From positions 1-64,000 of the forward strand of contig CACLLG010000003.1 of assembly GCA_902607735.1 (NCBI GenBank): 64,000 bases of DNA, in the 5' to 3' direction. Shown in pieces: positions 20,166 to 31,310 of the stretch (the first letter of the stretch is position 1; every line of letters starts with the position of its first letter). The notes under the pieces were generated by a model. That model did not search any database. It had not been told where the DNA came from and saw nothing but the letters and a program-made list of their open reading frames with translations. The stretch is from an uncultured Pelagibacteraceae bacterium (GTDB taxonomy: Bacteria > Pseudomonadota > Alphaproteobacteria > Pelagibacterales > Pelagibacteraceae). Both the position numbers and the translations under genes were made by a program.

Positions 20166-21644
20166 ATGTTAAGTTTTATAAGTAGTTTGGGCTCTGATTG
20201 TGATGCGTTAGCTATATTTGTTACTGAAAAGTACGAATATAAAGGTAAGAAGGATCCATTACCAAATAGCACAGTTCAAAAAATCAATTCTTTTCTTAGT
20301 ATATTAAAAAGAAAAAAAAGTGAAGAAGATATAAGTTTTTTTGATATTTCAGATACACAAAAGTGTTTTGTAATAAAAACAAAAAGTAAATTTGAAAGTT
20401 ATTGGCCACAGGAAAAGGGTGGCAGTTTTTTTTCATATTTAAAAAAATTTAAAGATATAAAAAAAGTATGTTTGTATCCAGATAGTTTAGATTTTGATAA
20501 AGAAAAATTAGAAAGTTTCTTTTCACAATTTATTTTTGGTCTCTATCTAAAAAGCTACACATTTAATAAATACAAAACTTTGAATAAAGAAAAAGTTAAC
20601 AAAAAAATTGATTTTAAAATTATAACTAAAAATAAAGAAAAAATAGAAAAAAAATACAAGTATTACAATACTATAAAAGAGGGAGTATTTTTAACTAGAG
20701 ATTTGGTTTCGGAGCCACCAAATGTTTTGAATCCCAAAACTTATGTTCAAGAAATACAAAAACTTTCAAAACTTGGTCTTAAAATTAAATCTTATAATGA
20801 AAAAGAATTAAAAAAGTTAGGATTAAATGCATTATTAGGAGTGGGCCAAGGAAGTAGTAATGAGACATATTTAGTAACCATTGAATGGAATGGAAAAAAA
20901 AATTCATTAAAAAACCCTTTAACTTTTGTTGGAAAAGGAGTTTGTTTTGATACAGGTGGTATTTCATTAAAACCAGCAAGATTTATGGAGGAAATGAAAT
21001 ATGATATGGCGGGGTCAGCTGTTGTTGTGGGTCTTTTAAAATCTCTTGCGTTAAGGAAAGCAAAGGTAAATGTTGTAGGCGTTGTAGGCTTAGTTGAAAA
21101 TATGCCCGGAAGCAATGCTCAAAGACCTGGGGATATTGTAAAATCTTACTCTGGAAAAACTATTGAAGTTCTTAATACGGATGCGGAAGGAAGACTTGTT
21201 TTAGCTGATGCACTTAGTTTTGCAGAAAAAAAATATAAACCAAAATTTATTATTGATCTAGCAACTTTGACAGGTGCAATAATAATTAGTTTGGGTGAAG
21301 AATATGCAGGTTTATTTTCAAATAACGATGAACTATCAAAAAATATTTTTAAAGCTAGCGTAAATGTAAATGAAAAGGTATGGAGACTTCCTCTACACAA
21401 AAATTATGATAAATTAATGAATTCCACAGTAGCTGATGTTCAAAATATTAATTATGCAGGAGGAGCTGGCTCTATAACAGCAGCACAATTTTTACAAAGA
21501 TTCATAACAAACAAAACACCATGGGCACATTTGGATATCGCTGGAATGGCTTTTTCAAAAAAGGCTGCAAATTTAAATCCTGGTGGAGCAACGGGATTTG
21601 GAGTTAGATTACTAAATAATTTAATAAAAGAATATTACGAATAA
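20166..21644 (+). CDS. pepA: Leucyl aminopeptidase
   Basis: VGKGVCFDTGGISLKPA, MKYDMAGSA, NTDAEGRLVLADAL, WAHLDIAG. Confidence 0.95.
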   Translation: MLSFISSLGSDCDALAIFVTEKYEYKGKKDPLPNSTVQKINSFLSILKRKKSEEDISFFDISDTQKCFVIKTKSKFESYWPQEKGGSFFSYLKKFKDIKKVCLYPDSLDFDKEKLESFFSQFIFGLYLKSYTFNKYKTLNKEKVNKKIDFKIITKNKEKIEKKYKYYNTIKEGVFLTRDLVSEPPNVLNPKTYVQEIQKLSKLGLKIKSYNEKELKKLGLNALLGVGQGSSNETYLVTIEWNGKKNSLKNPLTFVGKGVCFDTGGISLKPARFMEEMKYDMAGSAVVVGLLKSLALRKAKVNVVGVVGLVENMPGSNAQRPGDIVKSYSGKTIEVLNTDAEGRLVLADALSFAEKKYKPKFIIDLATLTGAIIISLGEEYAGLFSNNDELSKNIFKASVNVNEKVWRLPLHKNYDKLMNSTVADVQNINYAGGAGSITAAQFLQRFITNKTPWAHLDIAGMAFSKKAANLNPGGATGFGVRLLNNLIKEYYE

Positions 21645-21648
21645 GATT

Positions 21649-22050
21649 ATGATTGAGCAAACTTTGTCAATCATTAAGCCTGATGCAGTAGAAAGAAATT
21701 TAGAGGATAGAATTAAAAATTTTTTCAAAGAAAAAGACTTAAAGATTTTAAAAAGTAAAAAGGTAAAAATTTCAAGAGAAGAAGCTTCAGAGTTTTATAA
21801 AGTCCACCAAACAAAGCCTTTTTATAATGATTTATGTAACTATTTGTCATCAGGTCCTATTGTAGTAATGATATTAGAAGGAGAAAATGCTGTGGCAAAA
21901 AATAGGGAACTAATGGGGGCGACCGATCCTAATAATGCAGAAGAAGGAACATTAAGAAAAATGTATGGTCTTTCAATAGATAAAAATTCGGTACATGGTT
22001 CTGATAGTGTTTTAAATGGAAAAATTGAAATAGATTTTTTCTTTAAGTGA
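21649..22050 (+). CDS. ndk: Nucleoside diphosphate kinase
   Basis: EQTLSIIKPDAVERN, MGATDPNNAEEGTLRKMYG, NSVHGSDS. Confidence 0.95.
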   Translation: MIEQTLSIIKPDAVERNLEDRIKNFFKEKDLKILKSKKVKISREEASEFYKVHQTKPFYNDLCNYLSSGPIVVMILEGENAVAKNRELMGATDPNNAEEGTLRKMYGLSIDKNSVHGSDSVLNGKIEIDFFFK

Positions 22051-22052
22051 AA

Positions 22053-22616
22053 TTATCTAAAAACAGATATTATAGATTGAGGATAAAGTTTATGTTCTTG
22101 CATCAATATTTTCTTTTTTAGAGAATTTTCTGTTTCATTATTATTAATCAAAACTTTTTTTTGTAAGATAATTTTACCTGAATCTAGTGCTGGTGTAACA
22201 AAATGAACCGTACAACCTGAATATTTTTCATTAGATTCTAAAACTCTTCTATGAGTGTTAAGACCTTTATACTTAGGAAGTAAAGAAGGATGTATATTAA
22301 TAATTTTTTGACCAAAAGTTCTTATAAAATTTTTTGATAATATTACCTTAAATCCGGCCAAACATAAAAATTTTATTTTTCTTTTCTTTATTTCAAATAA
22401 ACAATTTCTTTCGAATTGGATTTTGTTTTTTGATGAAAAAAATTTATAAGGAATAGAGAACTTTTTAGCAAAATTGATACCTTTAGCTTTTATATTATTT
22501 GATATAATTAGCTCAATTCTAATTGGGAAACTACAATCTCTAGAACTTTTTATTATAGATTTGAGATTTGATCCATTGCCAGAAATAAAAACACAAGTTT
22601 TTATTTTATTTACCAT
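22053..22616 (-). CDS. purN: Phosphoribosylglycinamide formyltransferase
   Basis: FISGNGSNLKSII, CLAGFKVIL, NIHPSLLPKYKGLNTHRRVL, GCTVHFV. Confidence 0.93.
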   Translation of the reverse strand: MVNKIKTCVFISGNGSNLKSIIKSSRDCSFPIRIELIISNNIKAKGINFAKKFSIPYKFFSSKNKIQFERNCLFEIKKRKIKFLCLAGFKVILSKNFIRTFGQKIINIHPSLLPKYKGLNTHRRVLESNEKYSGCTVHFVTPALDSGKIILQKKVLINNNETENSLKKKILMQEHKLYPQSIISVFR

Positions 22617-23644
22617 TTCATTTTTCCAAACGTTTTAATATTTGATTTCTCTCTAGATATATGTCCAATTTGATAAGGTATATATTCCTTAGAAAATATA
22701 CCTTTAATTTTTTTAATATTCTTTTTTCTTGTAATTAAACAAAACCCTACTCCACAATTAAATGTTTTAAGCATCTCAGAGTCTTTAATATTATTTTTTT
22801 TTAACCATTTAAAAATAGATTTAGTTTTAATGCTAGATAAATTGATATTTATGCACAGCTTATCTGGGATAACTCTACTTAAATTATGTAATAAACCTCC
22901 ACCAGTTATATTAGCACAACCATTTATTAATTTTTTTTGAATTATTTTATTAATTTCCCTTACATAAATTTTTGTAGGTTTAATTAATTCTCTTTTAATT
23001 TTTTTTGATAGTTTTAAATTTTTTTTTTTTAAAATATGCCGAACTAGCGAAAATCCATTTGAGTGTATTCCTGATGAGGGAACAGCCAAAATTACATCAT
23101 TTACTTTTATCTTATTTTTAATTAATAATTTTTTTTTATCTACCAAACCAATAGCAAAACCAGCTAAATCAAATTTATTTTTTTCATATGTTCCTGGCAT
23201 CTCAGCAGTTTCTCCACCAATTAAAGCACAACCAGCTAATTTACAGCCAGAAACTATTCCATCTAAAATTTTTTTTGTTTTTTTTAGTTTAATTTTATTT
23301 ATTGCAATATAATCTAAAAAAAAAATGGGTTTAGCTCCTTGAACAATTAAATCATTTACACACATAGCAACTAAATCTATTCCAATTGTATTATATTTTT
23401 TAAATGTGTTTGCTATTTCAATTTTTGTGCCCACACCATCAGTTGAAGATACTATAAGGGGATTTTTCATTTTAAACTGCGAGATGTCGAAAATTGATCC
23501 AAAACTACCAATATTTCTAAAAGATTTTGTTTCTGTATTTTTTTTGTAAGTTTTCCTTGATATTTTAGATATGTAATTTACTAACTTATCAGCAGTTGCC
23601 ATATTAACACCGCTTTTTTTATAAGTATTATAAGTTCTTTTCAT
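22610..23644 (-). CDS. purM: Phosphoribosylformylglycinamidine cyclo-ligase
   Basis: TYNTYKKSGVNMATADKLV, STDGVGTK, GCALIGGETAEMPG, GIHSNGFSLVR. Confidence 0.95.
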   Translation of the reverse strand: MKRTYNTYKKSGVNMATADKLVNYISKISRKTYKKNTETKSFRNIGSFGSIFDISQFKMKNPLIVSSTDGVGTKIEIANTFKKYNTIGIDLVAMCVNDLIVQGAKPIFFLDYIAINKIKLKKTKKILDGIVSGCKLAGCALIGGETAEMPGTYEKNKFDLAGFAIGLVDKKKLLIKNKIKVNDVILAVPSSGIHSNGFSLVRHILKKKNLKLSKKIKRELIKPTKIYVREINKIIQKKLINGCANITGGGLLHNLSRVIPDKLCININLSSIKTKSIFKWLKKNNIKDSEMLKTFNCGVGFCLITRKKNIKKIKGIFSKEYIPYQIGHISREKSNIKTFGKMKW

Positions 23645-24740
23645 GAAAAGTTATTTATTATTAAAGTATTTTAGAACAAATTTAAAAGAATATATTTTTA
23701 TTTTTTTAACAACATCTATATTCCTATTTATCCCATTTACAAAAAGTTTTGGAGAAGAAAATGTATTTACTATAAGTAATGTGGAAGTCGAAGGAAGAAT
23801 AGATTTAAACTTTTCAAGGGAAAAATATCTTAATATAGCATTTCTGGATTCTTTCCAAATACTTATGAATAAAATTCTACTTACGAGGGATTTGGAAAAG
23901 ATAAATAATATAAAATTGAATCAAATAAAGAATTTGATAAAAAGTTTTCAGCTTTTAGATGAGAGCTACAAGGAAGATATATATAGAGCTAATATTAAAA
24001 TTATTTATAATGAGGAAAAAATTAAAGATTTTTTGGGTAAAAAAAATATTTCATTTTCAAATCCAGAAAATGTTTCAGCAGTATTTTTTCCTCTACTTTA
24101 TATAAATGGTGAGATTCAAGATCTAAGTGAAAATTTTTTTTACAGACAATGGGAAAAAATTGAAATTAAAAATGAATTAATAAATTTTGTATTACCATTA
24201 GAAGATTTAGAAGATATTTCTAAGATCACAGAAATGAAGGATAAAATAGAAAAATTAAATGTTGATCTACTAGTAAATAAGTATGACATTAAAAATTATG
24301 TTTTTGCATTAATAGATTATGAAGATCAAAATTTAAATATACATCTGAAAACAAATTTCAATAATAATAAAGTGTACAAAAATATTTCATACAAAATAGA
24401 AAATATTAAAGATGAATTAGTATTAAATTCTATTTTAAAGGATTTAAAATTAAAAATTACGGATTTATGGAAAGAAGAGAATCTTATTAATCTGTTAATG
24501 CCTCTATCAATAAAGATAAAGTTTCAACATTCTAACATTAAAAATTTAGAAAAAATGAAAAACACTTTTTATAAAATAAGTATAATTAATAATTATACTT
24601 TGGAAAAATTTAATATTAATAATTCTTTTTTTAAAATATATTACTATGGCAATCCAAAAAAATTAAGAACAGAATTATTAAAATTTGGATATTTATTAAA
24701 AAATAATCAAGGATTTTGGGAAGTTTATTTAAATGAGTGA
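23643..24740 (+). CDS. DUF2066-like exported protein
   Basis: Signal-anchor, then TISNVEVEGRIDLNFSREKYLNIAFLDSFQILMNKILL; immediately upstream of a DnaA/Hda-type gene. Confidence 0.6.
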   Translation: MKSYLLLKYFRTNLKEYIFIFLTTSIFLFIPFTKSFGEENVFTISNVEVEGRIDLNFSREKYLNIAFLDSFQILMNKILLTRDLEKINNIKLNQIKNLIKSFQLLDESYKEDIYRANIKIIYNEEKIKDFLGKKNISFSNPENVSAVFFPLLYINGEIQDLSENFFYRQWEKIEIKNELINFVLPLEDLEDISKITEMKDKIEKLNVDLLVNKYDIKNYVFALIDYEDQNLNIHLKTNFNNNKVYKNISYKIENIKDELVLNSILKDLKLKITDLWKEENLINLLMPLSIKIKFQHSNIKNLEKMKNTFYKISIINNYTLEKFNINNSFFKIYYYGNPKKLRTELLKFGYLLKNNQGFWEVYLNE

Positions 24741-25392
24741 CCAATTAATTTTAAAATTTCCTACGAAGCAGGCTTATAAAAAGGAGGACTTTTATGTTTC
24801 ATCAAGCAATCAAAAAGCATATGATTTTATAAATAGCTGGCCTAAATGGATAAAACGAATTGTTAATATTTTTGGACCATCTGGATCTGGAAAATCACAT
24901 TTAGCATCAATCTTAAAAACGAAAACTTCATGTTTACAAATAAATTCTGATAAATTAAATGAGACGATTTTTTTAAAATTTAAAACAAAAGAAGCCTTAA
25001 TAATAGAAAATTTAAATGAAAAAGTTTCTGAAGAATTATTATTCTCATTGTGGAATACTTCTCTTCAAGATAATAAATATATTTTAATAACTTCTTTAAA
25101 GGCAATCAATTCATATAATTTTAAACTGAAAGACTTAATATCCAGAATTAATAGCAGTTTAATCATCGGCATAAATCTTCCTAGTGACGATTTAATTAGC
25201 GTAATTCTTTCAAAAAATTTTTCTGATAAGCAAATTAAGGTTGAAAAAAAGCATATTGATTACATAATTAAAAGAATTGATAGATCTTATGAGAAAATAT
25301 CTCAATTTATTTTAACTTTGGATAAATATTCTTTAAAAAAAGGAAGCCCTATTGGCTTAAAATTGATTAAAGAAGTGTTAAAAATGATATAA
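24733..25392 (+). CDS. DnaA/Hda-family regulatory inactivation AAA+ protein (HdaA-like)
   Basis: QLILKFPTKQAYKKEDFYVSSSNQKAYDFI, Walker A GPSGSGKSHLA; short DnaA-domain III-like protein. Confidence 0.75.
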   Translation: MSDQLILKFPTKQAYKKEDFYVSSSNQKAYDFINSWPKWIKRIVNIFGPSGSGKSHLASILKTKTSCLQINSDKLNETIFLKFKTKEALIIENLNEKVSEELLFSLWNTSLQDNKYILITSLKAINSYNFKLKDLISRINSSLIIGINLPSDDLISVILSKNFSDKQIKVEKKHIDYIIKRIDRSYEKISQFILTLDKYSLKKGSPIGLKLIKEVLKMI

Positions 25393-25412
25393 ATTTTTAA
25401 AAAGGAATCACT

Positions 25413-27206
25413 TTGCATAAATATAGAACTCACACATGTTCAGAAATAAACAAAAAAAATTCTGGTAGCACAGTTAAACTTTCAGGATGGGTACATAGAA
25501 AAAGAGATCATGGAAATCTTCTCTTTTTTGATCTAAGGGATCACTTTGGTTTGACACAGTGCGTTATTGAAAATAGTAATAGTTTTTTTAAAGTTGCAGA
25601 AAAAGTAAAACCCGAATCCGTGGTTTGTGTAGTAGGAGAAGTTGTTAATAGATCTACAGAAACGATTAATAAAGATTTATATACAGGAGAGGTTGAAATA
25701 AAAATTTCTTCATTTGAAATTTTATCAGAATCTAAAGATTTACCCATGCCAGTTTTTGGTGAACAAAATTATCCAGAAGAAACTAGGTTGAAGTATAGAT
25801 TCTTGGATTTGCGTAGACAGGAAATGCATGAAAATATTGTTTTAAGATCAAAAGTAATTTCTTTTATAAGAAAAAAAATGATTAATGATGGATTTTTAGA
25901 ATTTCAAACTCCAATACTTACAGCCTCAAGTCCTGAAGGAGCTAGAGATTTTTTGGTACCAAGTAGAATGCATCCTGGAAAATTTTATGCATTACCTCAG
26001 GCACCACAACAATTTAAACAAATGGTAATGATCTCAGGTTTTGATAAGTATTTTCAAATAGCACCATGTTTTAGAGATGAAGATGGAAGAGCTGATAGAA
26101 GTCCTGGTGAACACTATCAATTAGATATAGAAATGTCTTTTGTTGAACAAGAAGATATTTTTAAAACTTTAGAACCACTTTTTTTTAATTTATTTACTGA
26201 ATTTGGTAAGGGAAAAATTGTTTCTAATTTTCCATTTAAAAAAATTAAGTACAAAGATTCTATGCTCAAATATGGAACTGATAAACCTGATTTAAGAAAT
26301 CCAATTGAAATATTTGATGTAACTGAAATTATGAAAAGAGAGGATGTTAAACTAGATATTTTTAAAAAATTAATTGATAAAGGAGGAGTTGTCAGAGCTA
26401 TACCTGCTCCCAAAATAACATCTAAACCCAGAAGTTTTTTTGATGCATATAATAATTGGGCGAAAGAAGAAGGTGCAAAAGGATTAGGTTATGTTTTATT
26501 TGAGAAAAATAATGACAAATTAATTGGAAAGGGACCAATAGCAAAATTTTTCTCTGACAAAGCCATTGGTGAATTGGTAAAAAAATGCAAATTAAAAGAG
26601 AACGATGCAGTATTTTTTTCTTCGGACAAGGTAAAAGAAGCTGAAAGAATTTCTGGTCTTACAAGACAAAAATTAGGTAAAGAACTTAATTTAATAAATA
26701 ATAAAAAATTTGAATTTTGCTGGATAACAGATTATCCCATGTATCAATATGATGAAAAAGAAAAAAAGATTGATTTTAGTCATAATCCTTTTTCAATGCC
26801 TCAAGTTAACCCAAAAGATTTTGATAAGGCTGATCCTTTAACAATACTTGCATATCAATATGATTTGGTATGCAATGGTTATGAGATATCCTCAGGAGCA
26901 ATAAGGAACCATTTGCCTGATTTAATGTATAAAGTTTTTTCTAAAGTTGGTTATTCAAAAGAAGAAGTAAATAGTAAATTTGAAGGGATGATAAAGGCTC
27001 TATCCTACGGGACTCCGCCCCACGGGGGAATGGCTCCTGGAATTGATAGAATTGTTATGTTATTGGCTGGTAAAGAAAATATACGAGAGGTTACTTTGTT
27101 TCCAATGAATCAAAATGCTCAAGATTTGCTAATGGGTGCACCATCTGAACCAAGTAAACTACAACTCAAAGAATTAAATATTAAAGTTTTAGATAAAAAG
27201 AAATAA
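25413..27206 (+). CDS. aspS: Aspartate--tRNA ligase (TTG start)
   Basis: [58 protein letters not shown]. Confidence 0.96.
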   Translation: MHKYRTHTCSEINKKNSGSTVKLSGWVHRKRDHGNLLFFDLRDHFGLTQCVIENSNSFFKVAEKVKPESVVCVVGEVVNRSTETINKDLYTGEVEIKISSFEILSESKDLPMPVFGEQNYPEETRLKYRFLDLRRQEMHENIVLRSKVISFIRKKMINDGFLEFQTPILTASSPEGARDFLVPSRMHPGKFYALPQAPQQFKQMVMISGFDKYFQIAPCFRDEDGRADRSPGEHYQLDIEMSFVEQEDIFKTLEPLFFNLFTEFGKGKIVSNFPFKKIKYKDSMLKYGTDKPDLRNPIEIFDVTEIMKREDVKLDIFKKLIDKGGVVRAIPAPKITSKPRSFFDAYNNWAKEEGAKGLGYVLFEKNNDKLIGKGPIAKFFSDKAIGELVKKCKLKENDAVFFSSDKVKEAERISGLTRQKLGKELNLINNKKFEFCWITDYPMYQYDEKEKKIDFSHNPFSMPQVNPKDFDKADPLTILAYQYDLVCNGYEISSGAIRNHLPDLMYKVFSKVGYSKEEVNSKFEGMIKALSYGTPPHGGMAPGIDRIVMLLAGKENIREVTLFPMNQNAQDLLMGAPSEPSKLQLKELNIKVLDKKK

Positions 27207-27209
27207 TTT

Positions 27210-28076
27210 CTACTTATTGCTTTTTAAATTAATTCTTACATTACTCAGGTCTACCAGTTTATCTTTGTATTTACTTCGTACAAAACCCTTACTTGTTATA
27301 TCTTTTACTAATTTTAAGAATGTATCTTCGCCAACATCATTTGTAATTTTATCACTACTAGAGGTACTAATCGAAGGTGTATGTGCTAAATCTTCCCTAC
27401 CCAAATAAGATATAGCTAATTCTCTAAAAATGTAATCAAGTATTGATGAGGCATTTAGTATTCTATCATTTCCTTTAATTTCTCCGGATGGTTCAAATTT
27501 AGTTTCAATAAATGCATCAACAAATTCATCCAGAGGAACCCCATATTGTAAACCCAAAGAAATTGCTATTGCAAAATTATTCATTAGTGCTTTTACCAAT
27601 TCTCCTTCTTTGTTCATATCTATAAAAATTTCACCCACTTTTCCATCATCATACTCTCCCGTATGTAAGTAAATTTTATGGTTTCCGATACTGACCTTTT
27701 GTATATAGCCTTTTCTTCTATCAGGCATTTTAGATCTATCATTATTTTTTTTATTGAATTTTGGGCTGCTAATACTTTTGTTATCTAGTTCATTTAGATC
27801 TTGTAATTTGTCCGAACCTACAATTTTTTCATTAATCACTGAAGAAATTTCAGGGATATCTTTTGTTTTTAATTCATTTTTTTGATCTGCAAAACTCCCT
27901 TTTTTGCTTGTCGTTCTGGTTTTTCTGTTGTTCAGTTTTACATCGATTATTTGAAATTCTCCATCATTGCGATTTTCTAGTTCAGAAAATTTTTTTTCAT
28001 TCAATTCGTCAAGTTTATGAACAATTTTGAATGTACAGGTGTAAAAAGTTTCTACTATATACTTAGGCATGGTCAA
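27210..28076 (-). CDS. TSCPD-domain-like protein resembling the C-terminal region of B12-dependent ribonucleotide reductase NrdJ
   Basis: [108 protein letters not shown] closely resembles NrdJ C-terminal sequence. Confidence 0.75.
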   Translation of the reverse strand: MTMPKYIVETFYTCTFKIVHKLDELNEKKFSELENRNDGEFQIIDVKLNNRKTRTTSKKGSFADQKNELKTKDIPEISSVINEKIVGSDKLQDLNELDNKSISSPKFNKKNNDRSKMPDRRKGYIQKVSIGNHKIYLHTGEYDDGKVGEIFIDMNKEGELVKALMNNFAIAISLGLQYGVPLDEFVDAFIETKFEPSGEIKGNDRILNASSILDYIFRELAISYLGREDLAHTPSISTSSSDKITNDVGEDTFLKLVKDITSKGFVRSKYKDKLVDLSNVRINLKSNK

Positions 28077-28229
28077 TTAATCTCCAAGATTTGATTATTA
28101 TTATATATTGTGAGCATTTATGTGATATATACTAAATATATTTTAAGTCTAACAAATTATTTACAATTTTTAATTGTGTGGATTTTAAAATTAGATAGGA
28201 AACAGTATAAACGAATCAAAAAAAATTTT

Positions 28230-28598
28230 GTGTTCAATTTTTTAAAACAAATATTTACTTGGTGGCATAAACAAACAGTAGGCACTTTTATTTACACTTT
28301 AATCTCAGGTAAATTAGTTGGAAAAGATCAATTTGGAAACAAGTATTATGGTAATTCTAAAGGAAAAAGATGGGTAATTTATAAAAATAATGTCGAATCA
28401 TCAAAAATTCCACCAGAGTGGCATTTATGGATTCATTCATTAACTGCAAATAAACCAAACAATGAAAAGAAAAAGTATGTTTGGCAAAAAAATCATCAGG
28501 AAAATTTAACAGGAACAGAAAAAGCATATAAACCGGAAGGTTCTTTAGGATCTGAAACAAAAAAAAATATGAAAAAATATGAAACTTGGAAATATTAA
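28230..28598 (+). CDS. NDUFA12 family (NADH:ubiquinone oxidoreductase 17.2 kDa-subunit-like) protein, likely GTG start
   Basis: IFTWWHKQTVGTFIYTLISGKLVGKDQFGNKYYG..RWVIYKNNVESSKIPPEWHLWIH. Track ORF begins at 28110, but homology begins at GTG 28230. Confidence 0.85.
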   Translation: MFNFLKQIFTWWHKQTVGTFIYTLISGKLVGKDQFGNKYYGNSKGKRWVIYKNNVESSKIPPEWHLWIHSLTANKPNNEKKKYVWQKNHQENLTGTEKAYKPEGSLGSETKKNMKKYETWKY

Positions 28599-29100
28599 AA
28601 TTTTTATTTTTTTATTTTTTATAACCACTTTTTCTGCTTCATCAATTGAAGAAATCGAAACTGTACCATTAATAAATTTAGAGGAACTATCGCCTACTTT
28701 TGAGGAAGACAAAGATGAGCTTGAAAAAACGGAAGAACAAAATAATAATATAAATAATATTGAGAATATTTCAGATGAAAAAAAAAGTAAAAAAAAAGAA
28801 AAAATTTATATCAATATTAAAGCTTTAGACAAAATTACGGCTAAAACATCAGCAATGAGGCTTGCTATTGGAGAAAAAAAATTTTTTGGTCCGTTAGAAA
28901 TTAAAGCTTTGAAATGTCAACTTTCAGAAAATAACGAAGCTATAGACACCGTTGCCTATCTGCAGGTTAAAGACTTATCAAGTAAAGATAACAATCAAGT
29001 TTTTTTGTTTAACGGATGGACTTTCGTATCCAGCCCGACTTTACAATCAATTGATCATCCAATTTATGATTTATGGATTACTAGTTGTGAAAATATTTAG
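28579..29100 (+). CDS. DUF2155 domain-containing exported protein
   Basis: Signal peptide; ALDKITAKTSAMRLAIGEKKFFGPLEIKALKC..FNGWTFVSSPTLQSIDHPIYDLWITSC. Confidence 0.75.
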   Translation: MKLGNIKIFIFLFFITTFSASSIEEIETVPLINLEELSPTFEEDKDELEKTEEQNNNINNIENISDEKKSKKKEKIYINIKALDKITAKTSAMRLAIGEKKFFGPLEIKALKCQLSENNEAIDTVAYLQVKDLSSKDNNQVFLFNGWTFVSSPTLQSIDHPIYDLWITSCENI

Positions 29101-30434
29101 TAAAAAGATTCTTTCATAAGCCAGTTTACATCGAAATCTGAGTTTATAAATTTTTTGTGGTTTAATATTTTTTTGTGAAGATCGATGGTAGTTGTGATTC
29201 CTTCAATCACAAACTCGTTTAAGGATCTTTGTAATCTTTGTATAGCTTCTTCTCTGTCTCTTCCTTGACAGATAAGTTTACAAATTAAACTATCGTAGTA
29301 AGGTGTTATTCTGCAGCCTTGAAATATAGCACCATCAACTCTCGTTCTAAAACCGGAAGGTTGATGGCAAACACTTATTATACCTGGGCTTGGTTGAAAG
29401 TTTTTACTTGGATCTTCGGCATTTATCCTGCACTCAATAACATGTCCTCTAAAATTTATGTCAGATTGTTTTAGTGCGGTTTTTCCTTTAGAAGCAATTT
29501 TTATTTGTTCCTTAACTATATCTATACCTCCTCTAATTTCAGAAACTGGATGTTCCACCTGAATTCTTGTATTCATTTCTAGAAAATAGAATTTTCCATT
29601 ATCATAAATAAACTCAACAGTTCCTGCGCCTTCATAATTAAGTTTGCTTACCATTTGTACAGTTTTATTTAAAAGATCTTCTCTTGTTTTTTCGTCCAGC
29701 ACTGGGCTAGGGGATTCTTCAATAAGTTTTTGATGTTTTCTTTGTACAGAACAATCTCTTTCACCCATGTGTATAGTAGTTTTTGTATCTGACAAAATTT
29801 GGACTTCAATATGTCTTGGTTTTTCGAAATATTTTTCTATATAAACAGCATCATTTGAAAAGTATTTTTTTGCTTCTTGTTTTGCTAATGAAAGAGCGCT
29901 ATCAAGTTCTTTTTCATTATTAACAAGTTTCATTCCTTTGCCCCCTCCACCAGCAGAAGCTTTTATTAATATGGGGTAACCTACAGCAGAAGATATTTTT
30001 TTTGCTTCTGCTAATGAAGTAATATTTCCTTCTGAACCTTCAATAACTGGAAGACCAAATTTTTTTGCTGTTCTTTTAGCTTCAATTTTATCACCCATTT
30101 TCTTTATTATTTCTGCACTTGGTCCAATAAATTTAATTTTATTTTTAGTGACAATTTCTGCAAAATGATAATTTTCCGATAAAAAACCATAACCAGGATG
30201 AATGGCATCAGCTCCAGTAACATCTGCTGCTGTCATGATCGCACCAACATTTAAATAACTATTTTGTGGTTTGTGCGAACCAATACAAAGGCTTTCATCT
30301 GATAATCTTACATGCATTGAATCAGAATCAACATCGGAGTGTATTGCCACTGTTGGAATATTTAATTCTTTACAAGCCCTAATTATACGAACCGCAATTT
30401 CACCACGGTTAGCAACTAAAATTTTTTTAAACAT
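29097..30434 (-). CDS. accC: Acetyl-CoA carboxylase biotin carboxylase subunit
   Basis: FKKILVANRGEIAVRIIRAC, KASAGGGGKGMK, FLEMNTRIQVEHPVSE. Confidence 0.97.
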   Translation of the reverse strand: MFKKILVANRGEIAVRIIRACKELNIPTVAIHSDVDSDSMHVRLSDESLCIGSHKPQNSYLNVGAIMTAADVTGADAIHPGYGFLSENYHFAEIVTKNKIKFIGPSAEIIKKMGDKIEAKRTAKKFGLPVIEGSEGNITSLAEAKKISSAVGYPILIKASAGGGGKGMKLVNNEKELDSALSLAKQEAKKYFSNDAVYIEKYFEKPRHIEVQILSDTKTTIHMGERDCSVQRKHQKLIEESPSPVLDEKTREDLLNKTVQMVSKLNYEGAGTVEFIYDNGKFYFLEMNTRIQVEHPVSEIRGGIDIVKEQIKIASKGKTALKQSDINFRGHVIECRINAEDPSKNFQPSPGIISVCHQPSGFRTRVDGAIFQGCRITPYYDSLICKLICQGRDREEAIQRLQRSLNEFVIEGITTTIDLHKKILNHKKFINSDFDVNWLMKESFY

Positions 30435-30841
30435 TATTTAACTGAAACAAGTGGTTGACCAAATTCGACTGGTTCACCGTCCTTAACTAAAATTTTATTT
30501 ACGGTTCCATCGTGTGTAGAAGGAACATGATTCATCGTTTTCATAGCTTCCACTATCATAATAGTTTGACCTTTTTTTATTTTTTGACCTATTTCAACAA
30601 ATTTTTTTCCACCTGGTTCGGAGGCAAGATATGCAGTTCCTACAATAGGAGAGGTTACATTTGTTCCATTACTTTCAATAGCCTCCTGTTTTTTTTTTAC
30701 TTCACTAGGAGCTATAGTAGAAGTATTTATAGATCTAGAAACTTTTACTTTAGTTGTTCCTTCAGCATATTCTATTTCACTGAGATTAAATTCTTTTAAA
30801 TATCCAGTTAGTTCTTCAATAATTTTTTTATTTATTTTCAT
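30434..30841 (-). CDS. accB: Acetyl-CoA carboxylase biotin carboxyl carrier protein
   Basis: C-terminal biotinyl domain with VEAMKTMNHV and PSTHDGTV; upstream of accC. Confidence 0.95.
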   Translation of the reverse strand: MKINKKIIEELTGYLKEFNLSEIEYAEGTTKVKVSRSINTSTIAPSEVKKKQEAIESNGTNVTSPIVGTAYLASEPGGKKFVEIGQKIKKGQTIMIVEAMKTMNHVPSTHDGTVNKILVKDGEPVEFGQPLVSVK

Positions 30842-30846
30842 TCTAT

Positions 30847-31287
30847 CTATTTGTTTAAAATTTCATTTATTGAATCTAATGCCATAATATATCCATTTAT
30901 ACCAAATCCACAAATAATTCCGCTTGCTGCTTTGCTAATGAGTGATTTTTTTCTAAATTCTTCACGGTTATATATATTAGTAATATGAACCTCTATAGTA
31001 GGTAATTTAATGGCAAGAAGAGCATCTAAAATAGCAACTGAGGTATGGGTATATCCTGCTGCATTGATAATTATGCCATTAAATGTACCTTTGGCTTTTT
31101 GAATCATTGTGACAATTTCACCTTCAATATTTGATTGTTCAAATTTTATTTGAAGACCAATTGACTTAGCATGAGATTCGCAATTTTTTTTTAATTCTTC
31201 AAGAGTGTTTTTTCCGTATTTAGATTCTTCGCGTTCTCCAAGAAGATTTAAATTAGGTCCATTTATAATTAGTATTTTTTTTGTCAT
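30847..31287 (-). CDS. aroQ: Type II 3-dehydroquinate dehydratase
   Basis: ILIINGPNLNLLGEREESKYG, INAAGYTHTSVAILDAL, EVHITNIYNREEFR. Confidence 0.95.
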   Translation of the reverse strand: MTKKILIINGPNLNLLGEREESKYGKNTLEELKKNCESHAKSIGLQIKFEQSNIEGEIVTMIQKAKGTFNGIIINAAGYTHTSVAILDALLAIKLPTIEVHITNIYNREEFRKKSLISKAASGIICGFGINGYIMALDSINEILNK

Positions 31288-31310
31288 TTAAATAAGTTAA
31301 AATAATTCAA

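Noticed and set aside
31288-31310. TPP riboswitch upstream of thiS
   Set aside because: Only 23 bp separate aroQ and thiS, too short for a THI-box aptamer.
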